From the NCBI GenBank assembly GCA_963989385.1, contig OZ022511.1, positions 1,550,001 through 1,614,000 on the forward strand: DNA of 64,000 nt. The letters run 5' to 3'. Of this stretch, positions 40,841-53,582 are shown piece by piece. The stretch comes from Ctena decussata (Eukaryota; Mollusca; Bivalvia; Lucinida; Lucinidae). Each line of letters opens with the position of its first letter. Positions within the stretch are counted from its first letter, which is position 1. The notes under the pieces are model-generated. The model did no database searches. It was not told the DNA's origin and saw only the letters and a list, made by a program, of their open reading frames with translations. The translations under genes and the position numbers were made by a program.

Positions 40841-41229
40841 AACCAATGCTTATTTCCTAAACTTCAACCGTTCTTCAAAATAATGCAAAAGAATTGGGAA
40901 ATTCTTGTCAACTAGCGGTCGAATTTATGGGCCGTTGAATTGGGTATATACTGAAGCAATGCCTATGAGAAAGTATCAGCTGCTTCTTATATTTGGAAAA
41001 AGTGTATGAGGACTCAAATGGCATCACAGGATAGAACTTTTTCCTAACAGTAAGAGTTTCATAAGAGTTAGAAAAAGTTTTGTCATTCTTTTAAACTGTA
41101 TTAACATTGTAACGAATTATATGTTATTATTACTTCCTGTTTTTCTTCTTTTAAGTGTAATATCTTTCATCAAATTAGTAAAATTAGTATTCATTTTGTC
41201 TTTAACGAGATTCTTAGCAATAAAAAATG

Positions 41230-41230
<1 letters not shown>

Positions 41231-41266
<36 letters not shown>
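41231..41266 (+). repeat. Poly(A) tract
   Basis: About 36 A between two copies of the ATGGGCCGTTGAA block; could be a retroposon tail. Confidence 0.85.
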
Positions 41267-41268
<2 letters not shown>

Positions 41269-41920
41269 ATTAATCATACAAGTTGCTAATTTGATAATTA
41301 CGTTTTTGAGTTGTCTTAAACTGCGATCCTTTTCAAAATGCTGCAAAAAATGGGAAAATTCTTAGCAACTGGCGATCGGTTTTATGGGCCGTTGAACTGG
41401 TTATATGTTTTAATTTTATAAGATTCAGAAATAGAAGAAAAAGTTTAAACTACACTTAATTGTAAGGAATGAGATATTGATATTATTTCTTCTCCATTTT
41501 CATCTTCTTTTCAGTGTAAATAGTTTTCGTAAGTAAATATTTCATCCGAGACGTTTATTGGTTTCATTTTTCTTACTTACACCTCGTACGTTGCGGAAGG
41601 CATAGGAAACATCACGGTTAAATGACCCCTGACATGTCTGGAAGATAGGATAAGCTAGGTAAGATTTCTCTAGAACAGATCATAAATGCTTTACTAGAAA
41701 CTTACGATATATCGGAAAACGCTCTTAGGAATTATCATCCTTTGAGTTGAAGCAACGACTTTATTGGAACAGAAAATATAGTTAAACAAAGCTACTTCGT
41801 GAAATATTTACTTGGTGAAACTTGAATATTAATTCAAAAAATACCTGAAAACATATTTCATTAAAACATATGAGAACTTCAGACATATTTTCGATAGACT
41901 TTTTTCTCTATTTATCATAT

Positions 41921-42243
41921 GACGTCGCACCTGAAGTGTAATAAAGCCATGCATTAAAAAACGATAATCCACTAGTGGATTAAATATGCAAATTACGTCG
42001 TAACGTCATACGTTGACGTCCATAAAAACATCGCGTTTTCTAATGGCGAAATCGTGACGTTTTAATGCAAAATTTGCAAATAAAATGCAATTTTAGTGTC
42101 ATATGATAAATAGAATCTTGCATTTGTGCTCCTGCTGTATTATTGAATTTATGAAAGTCGTTGGGGAAAATGATAAGATGCGAGGCTATGCCCAACTCGT
42201 TTAATGAATTCAATAATAAATGAGCACTCTTGTAAGATCCTCT
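41921..42243 (-). repeat. One-ended hairpin element, family H1, copy 3
   Basis: TTATCATATGACGTCGCACC, CCACTAGTGG, GGCGAAATCGTGACG, then a shortened hairpin ending TTGTAAGATCCTCT. Confidence 0.75.
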
Positions 42244-42812
42244 ATTTAATATGAAAAACATGCAATATTCTACAGTAAATGAAAGTTCATGTTTTTATTA
42301 ATCAACAGGTAATGCGAAAAGATATGGAAAAAGTAATCACACATCTTAAAGACTTTTTAACGACAATGGCACGTTGGTATGAAATTTATATCAATACCCT
42401 AACGGGGAGGAAAATAAATGCCAAAACATGTATTATCGAGCTCTGTTTAATTATTATTATTATAATTTATTCTGTATAACAGCTGCCCTCACACATTCAG
42501 ATAACATAAAAAGAAGGGTATGTACGGTCAACTTCCGATACCTCGAACACTGATATCTCAAAGTATCATCTTACTTCTTAGAATATATTTCCTATTTTAT
42601 TTACATTTCAACTCCTGTTATCTCAAACTACTGATATTTGTAAGTAAATTTTCAGGTACCAGAAAATTTACTTTGAGATATCAGTAGTTTGGGGTGAAGT
42701 TCAACTTCGAGATATCGAGAGTTGACTGTTTTTTAACACTCAAAAAGAAACTCTTTCATGAGTAAGAAAGGGCTGAACTTCTCAATTACTAATCCTTTTA
42801 CATGAAAACTGA

Positions 42813-42975
42813 AGGAGCGGCTGTAGCGTAGTGGATAACACTCCAGACTACCAATACAGGGGTCGCAAGATCGATCCCCCGCTTCTCCGGTCTTTCGGAT
42901 GAGACTTTAAACCGAGGCCCCGTCTCCATATGACCTCGTTGTTGGTGGGACGTTAAACCCGAGTTCACTCACTCA
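42813..42975 (+). mobile_element. tRNA-derived SINE, family A, copy 4
   Basis: AGGAGCGGCTGTAGCGTAGT ... AAACCCGAGTTCACTCACTC. Almost identical to the copy at 22931. Confidence 0.85.
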
Positions 42976-43459
42976 CGCACATGAAAACTGAAACTCTTAA
43001 TTTTGTCCTATTCCTTATTAATCGTTCAAAGATTAGAAGCACTATGTCGCGCTTGGACTGTCACTGCTGTAGTTCGAGCCTGGCTCTGGTCATATGTGAG
43101 AACTCCAATGTCTGTTAACCGTGATGTCCGGAGAGAAAAAAAAATACCTGACATCCCGCCAGGTGTATTTTTCTCTCCGGGCCCCTCAGTTTTTGACCAC
43201 CATAGAAGAATGATCGGCTCAATAAAAGAAATATTATCTTAAATCCAGAGCCAAAAGTATCATCATCATTAGAACTAATATATTATCACCTATGTTTCTA
43301 CTATTGCTATCATAATGATAATTATCATGTTTTTTCTTTGGCTTTCGTCGCTAGATCTTACCAGGGTCACTGACGAGGAATGTCCGATACTTTGAAGTAA
43401 GTCCCCTGTTCTCTGCTCTTGAAGAAACTCTTATATATAGATTTAAATTTTACTATAAT

Positions 43460-43680
43460 AGTGTTTTTGCTATTATAACAATAATAAAAAAAAATAAGAA
43501 GAATATTTTTATTATTACTATCATTATTTATGATAGTAACAAAACTGATATTATTATACTCAAAATAATTGATATTCTGATAATAATAAAAACTGATATT
43601 ATTATTATTATTATCATCATCATCATTGTGCATTCATAGTATTATAATTGTAATAATAAAATAATAAAAATAATAATTTA
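43460..43680 (+). repeat. (ATT)n-rich low-complexity DNA
   Basis: Broken ATT/AAT microsatellite; resumes at 44110-44165 on the other side of the H2 element, which therefore inserted into it. Confidence 0.8.
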
Positions 43681-43689
43681 TTTAAGGAA

Positions 43690-44115
43690 TGAATTTCATT
43701 TTTCTGAGGTTTATCGAAGTGTAAACTACATTGGGTCACGTGCAAAGTGAATGAACCCCGAAGGGGTTTATGTAAACTTTGCTAGTGACCCAATGTAGTT
43801 TACACTTCGATAAACATCAGAAAAATTAAGTTCATTGCTTATATTTACATTCGTTTTAATCAAATCTTCATGAAAAATCTAATATAAGCGCTAAAATTGA
43901 AGCAGTAAAACATGTACACGCACTTTTTACTGCTAACAGCAGAACGGCATGTATGACGTCATGACGTTGCTGACGTCCAATCAGGTTGTAGAGAGCCATT
44001 GTTTATTTTGACGTCATTGACGCCGCGTGTCTCAATGTAATTATTGGAATGTAAACTACATAACGTTCCAACGTTCCAATAGGGCTTTTCAGTAAATACA
44101 CCAAGAATGTAAATA
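43690..44115 (+). repeat. One-ended hairpin element, family H2, copy 2
   Basis: Hairpin arms GTGTAAACTACATTGGGTCA / TGACCCAATGTAGTTTACAC at the left, CGTCA-rich middle (GACGTCATGACG), right end AGGGCTTTTCAGTAAAT. Aligns with the reverse complement of 23425-23875. Confidence 0.8.
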
Positions 44116-44469
44116 TATTATTATAATTTTGCTATTATTATTATTATCATAATTATTATTATTATCTTACCCGGGCGGGCCATATTCCTCTCGGAACCAT
44201 CACTTTGTAATATTACAGTCATAAAAATTGCGCAAAATACAAAAGCATGGATTTTATTTTCCAATATAGTTTTCATTTTCTCCGTTTAACATCTATCTGT
44301 TTGAAACCAAACTTCCATTTAGATGCATAAAACAGAGTTTGGACGTTTTAATTAACTTCATTCGAATATAACGGACCAAAATTATTCCAAATATTGGTGA
44401 AATTTAACCAATTACTTTAAATGTCTTCCTAAAATTACATAGAAATACTTTCTCGAGAAGAGTGAAAAT

Positions 44470-44570
44470 GCTGGTACACTTTTGCAAGTGGAACGGCAAA
44501 CAGTGCAGTCTGAACTGGGTCTACACTGTTCAGACACTGGTGTGCGCATATTTAGGGTCCTTAAAGTATA
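44470..44570. mobile_element. Palindromic MITE, family P3, degenerate copy
   Basis: GGCAAACAGTGCAGTCTGAA..GGGTCTACACTGTTCAG; most of the hairpin is lost. Confidence 0.5.
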
Positions 44571-45879
44571 TCAGCTGTATGAAGAGTTGAAAAATATAGG
44601 TATTGGGTATAGACTATCGAAGGTCGAACAAATTGAGGGACGATGAACTCGTAGAAAAGTGGGCGACAATCGTAATTACAATTAAAGAATTTCAAATTAA
44701 ACAGAATAGAACTGGTGTCAAATTGTAATACTAGGTGGCAGTAACAAAAAACAAAATTGTATGCTTACGAATCCAGGGTCAAAAAAAATGTCTATTTATT
44801 TATATCATTAAGAGAATCAGTGTAGGGATAAGTAACATTATGTACTCTGAATAGTCACTCTTTATTTGGCTGTTTCCGATGTTTTTGTTGCTTAATGAGT
44901 AGATAGGCCTTACTGTGAGTTACGCTGTCCATTTGCAAAAGCGATGTGTTTTGTGTGAGTGTATATGTATTTCCGAGTGGGAAAAGAGCTGCGCGTTCGC
45001 TTCTTGTACAGTAATCATAATTTGTTCATGCTGGACGATGACACACACTGGGCTGTGCATCAACTGAGTCTTCACGAGTATCGGCTGGTTATTGTTATTA
45101 TTTCAATTTGAATATTTGCTGATTATATGCGCCATCTGAATATTTAACTTAAGAATTAAATAAGCTGATGCTTTCGTTCTGATCCTATTGTGTTCTATCT
45201 TATCATTGCTGTAACTATAAATGTATGTTTTTCTTGGAAACAAATTATGTTTAAACCAATACATGAATACTCTATTATTAAAACAAAGACTCTCTGAACA
45301 GTGCACAACCTCAAACGCGGTTATAGAGTGAACTTTACTAGAGAAGAATACAGTATATAACAGAGTGATACACTACAGCGAGACTACGTCGGTCAGTTGG
45401 GACCTAGAAACAACAACCAACCAAACAAACGAGAAAAACAGTTAAAACAACATTTAGGCCTACCTGCGGTCCTTAGTCATTCAAATAATCCCCTCTAATA
45501 CTGAATTAAGCTAATAGTAGAGGAGATTCATTGCCTTTCATGTACAAACAAATGTGCTTTCCACGTTTTCATTTGTTTACAAGTTGATGCTGAGGACGCT
45601 GAGTCGCCGTTGCAGCGCGGCCAAAACTCACCTGAATAATTAATGTGTCAACCAATGAAAAGGACAAAACTAGCTCCGCCTACTCTTCGATACAACAAAC
45701 TTTCGGAGCGAAGAATCTCGAAACTCGTTGTCGTTTACAGCTGATTTTTTTTTAGTTAAAACTTACGGTTTAAAACCTTAGGTTTTACCATAAAATGCAT
45801 GACCTACACGATTTTGAGGTCTCTTTTGCGAAATTTTGCTTATTTTGCTTATTTTTCGAATTCAAGTCGCGCTTACGCG
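44571..45879. other. No gene seen; inverted fragment of the 37.8-kb segment
   Basis: 45160-45300, reversed, matches 37830-37940 (GTTTAAACATA.., CACAATAGGATCAGAACG). The rest shows nothing supported. Confidence 0.5.
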
Positions 45880-46965
45880 TTCCCAGTATATAGACAATTC
45901 TGGAAATATATTCAATTCTGGAAAGATAAAATTCATGATGACAGTAAAAATCAGCCCAATGGTAATAAGTTGAGAACTTACAGAACATTCAAAACGTGTT
46001 ATGAAAGGGAAACTTATCTGTTTGTTAACGACTTATCAAGAAATGAAACCTCAACTTTTGCCAAGCTTAGAATAAGCTCTCACGACCTTCATATTGAAAA
46101 AGGTAGGCATAGAAAGACTATACTGAGTGAAAGGAAATGTTTTTATGTAACATGTCTGTTGAAGATGAAAAACATTTTGTTATGGAATGTGGTTCACTTT
46201 CAGCATATAGAAATACATTTTTTGATGAATTAGTACAAATTGTTCCATCTTTTTTTCAGTAAAAATGTAGATGAGAAATTTGCTTTTATAATGGAATGTA
46301 AAGATTATGACATTGCTTATATATGCATAACAAATATTTGCAAAATGTTTGGAGCTAGAGACACACTGATAAATAGTAATAGTATTAATGCCTTGAATAG
46401 AACAAATGCTGATAATGCATGATGTGATGGATATTGACACTCTTTTTGATGTTGACACTCTTCTCTTTGGCAGTCAAATAGTTGTGTATATTTCTTCAAA
46501 TATGCAGGAGTATTTTACTTGCGACTGGGAATTGTCTTGACTTTGAAAATTGTCAATTTTAATAGTTGGATCTATTAAACACAAACATGCAAATTATAGT
46601 ATCTAGGTCGATCTGACAATCATATTTATTACAGTCAGTAGCAGACAAGAAGTTAAACAAGCTGCTCCTGTGGCTGGTAGAAGGGCAAAGTTGCGGTTCA
46701 TACTGCACAGTGGTGTAGGATGCTCTGCAGGTTTGCCCTTCTCATATCTTATGAACATCCTTTCCAGCATAAATGATTAAATGATTGATTTGATGGTTAT
46801 AGGTTATTTGATGATTATAGGTTAAGAACTTGATAACATATTTGTATAAGGGTCTGTTTGCAAGTGTAATTGTATTTTGTGTTTTTGTATACATGTGACT
46901 GGTGACAGTCCTTTGACTGGACTTTATACCAATAAAATTGATTTGATTTGATTTGATTTGATTTA
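45880..46965 (+). pseudogene. Non-LTR retrotransposon C-terminal relic with 3' tail
   Basis: Plus frames read NKLRTYRTFKTCYERETYLF, FAKLRISSHDLHIEKGRHRK, then in another frame VEDEKHFVMECGSLSAYRNT. This is the C-terminal Cys/His region of LINE ORF2. At least two frameshifts. The 3' end TATACCAATAAAATTGATTT followed by (GATTT)n is a typical tail. Confidence 0.75.
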
Positions 46966-47892
46966 TAGACCTCAGCAACCTTACTAACATAGTCCCCGTT
47001 GCCGGCCCGCGAGGATAGTCACCAGGCAGGCTACCCCCGCTTTAGAATCGCTGTCCACCCTCCAAATTTGATAATAAATGTATTAAAAATAACAATGCGA
47101 TTGAACTTTGATACAAATAGATATACTAATATACATTAATTATTGATACAAGGAATCCAAAGGCAAATTTTAGTAAATCTAGACTATTTTTCTCACGAGT
47201 TGCAAGATCTCAACGTTATAAACCCCTTTAACGTACTGGCAGACCCTCTTCATCATTCTTTTCTTATCATCGTCTTCTTCTTCTTCTCCTTCTTCTTTTC
47301 TCGTCCTCTTCTTTCTTTTTCATTCCTTCCATAGCATATTTTTGGACGCATCTACTCAATATATGTGTTTAGCTAATGATTGATGTTATGTAAGTACATA
47401 TTTTGCAAATTCTTATTACTCTTATAAGTATTTATATATGTATCGTATATGTACGTATGTGCCGTCTAGGAGAGTATAAATATAGGCCTAGCCAACATCT
47501 AATCCTTAGACATTTATATATATGTTTATTTTCACAAATGTATGTATTTTGTCGGAAATTTGTAATAAATTAAAAAAAGACATGTATTTTCCTTCGGAAA
47601 ACCCGTGACCGGCACAGGCATTATGCCGGAACGTCATAAAATAAAAAGTATATTTATAAATAGTAGTCGTTCTTCTCGTTGTTGTTGTTATTGCTGGTTT
47701 GCTTGATCACATTCGATTTCAAGAGTAAGTAGGAAACTCTCAGAAACTGACACAATTCAATCCCAGATCCCACCATGTGGGAAAGAGACAACACAAAATT
47801 AATCACTACCAACGACATCACCAGCAGCAGCCAGGTGAACAGCTATTTTCCTTGTAGGTGGTCAACGGACTGGAAAATATCAAACAATATAA
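46966..47892. other. No gene seen; pyrimidine-rich patch
   Basis: 47262-47330 is a TTC/TCT-rich stretch. No supported coding sequence. Confidence 0.4.
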
Positions 47893-48131
47893 GAGCCGCG
47901 ACACAAGAAAACCAACAATGTGGTTGTGCGCCCAGCGCAGACTCAGATCAGCCTGGGCAGATCCGCCCAGTCTGATCAGAGTCTTCGCTGTCCGCATGAA
48001 GATAGCGTAGACTCTTAGCTACCCTTTAAGCGCTTCGCAAAGAGTCTTGTCAGATTGGGCTGATGCCCAGGCTCATCTGAGTCTGTGCAGGGCGCACAAC
48101 CACATTGTTGGTTTTCTCGTGTTGCGGCTCA
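47893..48131. mobile_element. Palindromic MITE, family P1, copy 8
   Basis: GAGCCGCGACACAAGAAAAC ... GGTTTTCTCGTGTTGCGGCTC. Confidence 0.9.
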
Positions 48132-48149
48132 TAACAATTACAGACATAG

Positions 48150-48340
48150 CAACAAACAACACATAAAACAACCAAGAAGAACCTTATCAGAACTGCTGCC
48201 TAGGAACGGCCAGTTATGAAATTACTAGGTGTGTGTGTGTGTTGGGGGGGGGGGGGGGGTTGTTGTCGACAACCCTCGCCTTGGGTTTTGCCTTGGTTCA
48301 TCAGACACTTAGTTGTTCAACCCACCTCACATTAGATATA
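48150..48340 (-). mobile_element. Penelope-like 3' region, diverged copy
   Basis: GAACTGCTGCCTAGGAACGG..GAAATTACTAGG and TCAGACACTTAGTTG parallel 6697-6815. Holds a (GT)n(G)n tract at 48231-48260. Confidence 0.5.
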
Positions 48341-48429
48341 CGAAATGCACCTACCCTGACAAAAAAATAAATGATACAAAAACATTATACATCTATATTT
48401 ACCTATTTTATGTCAGTGCTAGCCTTACA

Positions 48430-48625
48430 TAACAACCATATATCGAAACAGACAAACAACGCAAGAAACAACAAGGAAGAACCAAAACAGAAATGCCGTC
48501 TTGGGACGGCCACCAATGAAACTATTTAGGGGGGGGGGTGGCTTGAACGGTTTGCGGTCCAGCTCTTGGTCCTGTCTAGGTTCATCAGACACTTAGTTGT
48601 TTGATTTGCGTGGACGATTCCTAAC
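48430..48625 (-). mobile_element. Penelope-like 3' region, diverged copy
   Basis: AAATGCCGTCTTGGGACGGC..GAAACTATTTAGG and TCATCAGACACTTAGTTG parallel 6697-6815. Confidence 0.5.
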
Positions 48626-49318
48626 TCATAAGTGTAATATCTCAGGAATATAAAAATCAAAATTAAAACAGATAAAACTAGCGGAGGCAGTAAGCATAGC
48701 TTACTTAATACCCCCGCATTTAACAGTTAGGCGTGTGGCTTTGTCATCTAAGTTCTACATATACACAGCAAACATGTTACGACAACTACAAGCAAATATT
48801 GTTCATCCCTATAATCCTACTAGGATAACTGAACATTTCTACTGTTATCTAATGCTGGCTCCAGAGAGCAAATCTGGAAGAACCTATTGTAAAACTGGTC
48901 AAATAAACTTACAAAAAAGTAGAGCAAAAACTATCAAAATGGGGCATTATTTAGAAAAAATGCTGGAGTTTCAAAACTTAAACCCAGTGCACATCTGTAT
49001 AACAATATGTGTTCACATAATATTCGTCAAACAGTTTAGGAGAAGAAGCTACAACAAACTCTGTTTTCGAAAAGTACACATGAGCATAGCAAAGCTGGAA
49101 AATCTTTGGAAGAAAACTGATCAATATCACAGTATCCGAACTGACTGTACAATCTCTTCCGGTTTTCATAGCGTTGAATCGAGAGTACATACATTCGCTT
49201 ATAACCAGTAGTCGGAAATCATTATGTTTTGAGATATTATCCGGAACCTGCTGCGTCATTTATAGTTATTCAGCTTTGAAAATGTAAAGAGGTAAGTTTA
49301 ATATAATTTGCTATTCGG

Positions 49319-49605
49319 TCTTTTACTTTATTGCCCTGTACAATGTCGTGTATGGGTGGGTAGTAATTGGTACAGTATTCAAGTCGCCTTGGCGTGATTC
49401 TAAAACCATTTTGAGCCTTTTTTTACATGGTTTGTAAAAAATCTTTAAAATAAACGGAAGGCGTTATCAATCTACAGTTTGTTAGTTTTGATAATAGGAT
49501 GATAGCTAGGTTTTGCACGACACAAACTCGTGTTAAATTAAGCAGCTCGGAATAAAATTTCTGTGACGGCCATGAGGTTTTCATTGTACAGGGTAATAAA
49601 GTAAA
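49319..49605. mobile_element. MITE-like element with 25-bp terminal inverted repeats
   Basis: TTTTACTTTATTGCCCTGTA at the left and TACAGGGTAATAAAGTAAAA at the right, with no coding sequence between. Confidence 0.6.
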
Positions 49606-49624
49606 AAAAAACAAACTGACAAAA

Positions 49625-49712
49625 AATGAAAGGGAAAAGTGGAGATTCGAACCCGTAACTGTCTGTGCTAGAGCGCAAAACGCTATCCACCACACCACCG
49701 TGTCAGGTACGT
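49625..49712 (-). mobile_element. tRNA-like SINE head
   Basis: Minus strand: GTGGTGTGGTGGATAGCG (A box), GGGTTCGAATCTCC (B box). Acceptor arms do not pair, so it is not a tRNA gene. Confidence 0.55.
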
Positions 49713-49917
49713 CATCATGTTGTTTGGTACATAAAAGTATATTGCAGACTTTTAACACAGCTAAAAATAGACTCCTAAAAATAGACAAGACTTAAGTCAA
49801 AACAGAATTTGTGAAACGGCTTAAGTTCGAACTTAAGTCATTCTTACTTTTTTACTTAAGTTATAACTTAAGTTGTAACTTAAGCACAAATCTAAGATAT
49901 GCTCATGAAACTGGCCC

Positions 49918-50262
49918 CAGGAACTGAAACAATCGAAATCCAAATCCAGCCCTCAATCCATAGTTGGAAAAATAATCAAGATACAGAGAACATATGGCCA
50001 ACCGAGTGAGCAGCTTGTTTCCAAAAGGTGGCCACTCAGCAACCCAAACCGAACCAAAAATAATTAGAACATACATAAGGTAAAACATCACAGAAACTCT
50101 GTCACCAAAAACAGGCAACAGAGAACCACAACAGAACTACCGCCTTGGAACGGTCAGTAATGAATTACTGGGGGGCTTAAATCGATTTTACAGGCCAAAC
50201 CTCACCCTCAGTTTCTGAAGTGGTACAAAACATTTAGTTGGTTGTTCAGTTCGCATGGTAAA
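49918..50262 (-). mobile_element. Penelope-like element, 3' region only
   Basis: Near-identical to 6470-6820 (GAACATATGGCCAACCGAGT, CTACCGCCTTGGAACGGTCA), then similarity stops at TTCGCATGGTAA. A 5'-truncated copy. Confidence 0.8.
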
Positions 50263-50356
50263 CTGAAAACTGAAATGGCCGAAAACCCTCCAAGATAGGG
50301 TAAAATATATATATTAAGGGGCATAGCTCGTGCAAACAAGAGAACTAACGGTCCTG

Positions 50357-53065
50357 TAGCTCACCTGAACCTTCTATTAACAGACACAAGTTGTCATTTC
50401 GCTCATTTGTTACAAATTTGAAACCAGTAGCTTAAAGGTGTGCATATTTTAATTTTGAAATGTCAGTAAACTTGAGCAAAGTTCAAAAAATGACCTTGAC
50501 ATTTGATGACCTTATGTTTTTCTGTATTCATTTAGTAAACCACATTTTCCAATTGTTATATCTAGGCTTAAAAAAATTCCATGAAATCAACTGTTTAAGC
50601 ATTTTGCCCATATAAAAGCATAACATACCAAAGTTGGCCTTGCCATAAATTAGGTCAAGGTCAATGCACAGTCATGATTTGTACAAACTATGATTGGCCC
50701 GAGTCCACAGTGCTACATACCATGCCACGAGGTCATTGTGCCTTTGGATCTGGAGAAGAAGATTTTTAAAGGAGTTTTAACATATATTGGCATGACGGCC
50801 ATCTTGGCCATGTGACCATGACCAGCTCAACAAACTTTGGTTCTTTTGACTTAGTGAATCTCTGTATGAAATATGGCTTAAAACAGCCCTGTGTCTTCAG
50901 AGAAGGTGTTTGAAAATGTTGACAGGCGACAGATTTGATTGATTGATTTGATGCTTAGCCTCCACGGTAAACAACTATGGTCATGTCGAGACGGTCAGTT
51001 ACCCTAACCACACTATTCCTGGTCAGGCTTAGACCTCCTAAGCGATTAACCAGTACTAAGTGCACATACCGTCGCCAGTAACTGACAACTGCCCTTCTTG
51101 AATCAGCGGAAGGAGAAAAGAATACTTGTATGTGGCCAGACCGGGTTTCGAACCCAGGACCTCTGACTTATAAGTCAGGTGCCCTACCGATAGCGCTACG
51201 CGGCAGGCGACAGAATCACAGTGACATTGAACAAAGGTCAAAGAATGACTTTGACCTTTAACAACATATCTTCATAGGCTCATATAGTTAACCATAAATA
51301 CCAAATACCGTATATCTTAGACTTGAATGGTTTCAGAGAAATCTACTGTTTAAGCATTTTCCAATGCATCAAAATTGACCTTGCCATAAATTAGGTCACA
51401 GTCAATGCACAGTACTGATTTGTATAAATTATAATTGGCCCCAGTTCCAAATGCTACATACCAAGCTTCAAGGTCATAGCCCTTTTAGATTTTTAAGGGG
51501 TTTCACCATATATGGTCATGGCGGCCAGCTTGGTCATGTGACCCAGATCCCGGTAACCAACTTGCGTCCCCCACCCCACTAAGAATCCATATGAAATTCG
51601 GCTTAATTCGGGGAAGTGGTTTAAGAGGCAAAGATGTTTCGAAATCTTGACAATAGATGGATGGACAGAATGACCTTGACCTTTCGTGACATGATATCTT
51701 CATCTGGTTAATCAGTTAACCATATATTCCAAATAGTGTACCTTAGACTTGAATAGTTTCTGAAAAATCTACTGTTTAAGCATTTTCCCATATAAAAGAC
51801 TAACATACCAAAGTTGACAGTGTCATAAAATAGGTCAAGGTCAACGCACGGTCATCATTTGTAAAAACTATGATAGGCCTTGAAAGCTTCAATGTCATAG
51901 ACCTTTTGGTTCTGAAGAAGAAGATTTTTGAAGGGTTTTACCAGATATGGGCATGGCGGCCATCTTGATCACATGACCCAGACCCAGGTAACAAACTTTC
52001 ATTCCCCTATCCCACTGAGACGCTATATGAAATTTGGCTTCAATCGGCCCAGTGGTTTTTGAGAAAAAGATGTTTGAAAATCTTGACGACCGACGGATGG
52101 ACAGAATGACCTTGACCTTTAGTGATATAATATCTTCAGCTGTTCATTTAGTTGACGATATATACCAAATATTGTACCTTAGACTTAAATAGTTTCTGAG
52201 AAATCCACTGTTTAAGCGTTTTCCCATATAAAAGCCTAAGGTACGGAAGTTGACAGTGTCATAAATTAGGTCAAGGCCACGCACGGTCATCATTTGTACA
52301 AAATATAATGGGCCAGAGTGCCCAATGCTACATACCAATTTTCAAGGTCATAGGCCTTTTGGTTCTGAAGAAGAAAAGTTTTGAAGGGATTTTACTATAT
52401 ATGGGTGTGGCGGCCATCTTGGTCATGTGACCTAGACCGCGGTAACAAAACTTTCGTTCCCGCATTCCACTGAGACTCCATATGAAATTTGGCTTCAATC
52501 GGCCTAGTGGTTTCTGAGGAGAAGATGTTTGAAAATCTTGACGACGGACGGATGGACAGAATGACCTTGACCTTTAGTGATATTAAAATCTTTAGCTGTT
52601 CATTCAGTTGACCATATATACCAAATATTGTACCTTAGACTTAAACAGTTTCTGAGAAATCCACTGCTTAAGCGTTTTCCCATATAAAAGCCTAAGGTAC
52701 CGAAGTTGACCGTGTCATAAATTAGGTCATGGTCTCTGCACGGTCATCATTTGTACAAGCTATGATGGGCCCGAATGCCCGATGCTACATACCAAGTTTC
52801 AAGGTCATATGCCTTTTGGTTCTGGAGAAGAAGATTTTTGAAGGGTTTTTACCATATATGGGCGTGGCGGCCATCTTGGTCATGTGACCCGAAAACCCGG
52901 ACAAACTTTCGTTCCTCCAACCTAGGTAGGCTCCATATGTAATATGGCTTCAATCAGCCCAGTGGTTTCAGAGGAGAAGATGCTTGAAAATGTTGACGAC
53001 GGACGGACGACGGATGCCTGACTGTACTATAAGTTCACCTATGGGCCTAAAGGCTCAGGTGAGCT
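50357..53065 (+). mobile_element. TIR-bounded tandem-repeat element, AGCTCACCTGA ends, copy 2
   Basis: Starts TAGCTCACCTGAACC and ends GGCTCAGGTGAGCTA. About five units of 430 bp (GGCGGCCATCTTGGTCATGT, ATGACCTTGACCTTT, CCATATAAAAGCCTAA). A SINE B sits at 50935-51212. No open frame spans the units. Confidence 0.8.
50935..51212 (-). mobile_element. tRNA-derived SINE, family B, copy 2
   Basis: Minus strand: GCGTAGCGCTATCGGTAGGG (A box), GGGTTCGAAACCC (B box), CTTCCGCTGATTCAAG, CAGTTACTGGCG, and a tail of GATTGATTTGAT repeats. Confidence 0.8.
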
Positions 53066-53582
53066 AAAAAGGGTCAGATTTTTAAAACAAAACCTTATGC
53101 ACATCTTCATATGTTCACATACTTAATTTCAAGAAAAGCTGTCAAATGGTCTTGCAGGAGTAGCAATAACAAAATTTTCTTGCAAAAATTACAAAGGGGA
53201 ATAACTCAGGAGGAAAACCTTTCTGGGAAAAAATGAAAAATACGTATCAACTCTTTTCTTATGCTGCATCTACAAACAAAATTTGAACAAAATCAAATCA
53301 AAAATGGCAAAAAACCCTCTAAAATGGGGCAACAAAAAAAATAAAAAAAGAGGACATAGTTGAGGCAAACATGGGCAGAATTTAAAATCGTAATGCAATC
53401 TCGATACCAATATGTGTTGCGATAATAAACTTTTTTACGGAAAATACATAGGGGCGCTATTTGTATAGAAACAAGTTTTCAAGAAGTTGTGTTTTGTATT
53501 ATCAGCTTGAAACGTAATTGAAATAGAATGTATCTACAGAAGCTCAAGTAGCTAAAGGGATAACTTTAATATCTTAGTTCAA

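Larger units (their letters stand above)
40283..43120 (+). repeat. Segmental tandem duplication, unit 2
   Basis: Same order of landmarks as unit 1. The ATTTATGGGCCGTT block is itself doubled here (40850-41220, 41290-41560) across a poly(A) run. Later insertions: LINE relic 40392, hairpin element 41921, SINE 42813. Confidence 0.6.

Noticed and set aside
48735..49211. 158-codon open frame on the plus strand
   Set aside because: No recognisable motif, AT-driven composition, and no flanking splice or promoter logic; likely chance.
51125..51212. Possible tRNA gene on the minus strand
   Set aside because: D, T and anticodon stems look fair, but no acceptor stem forms and the downstream body matches a SINE copy at 898-1152.
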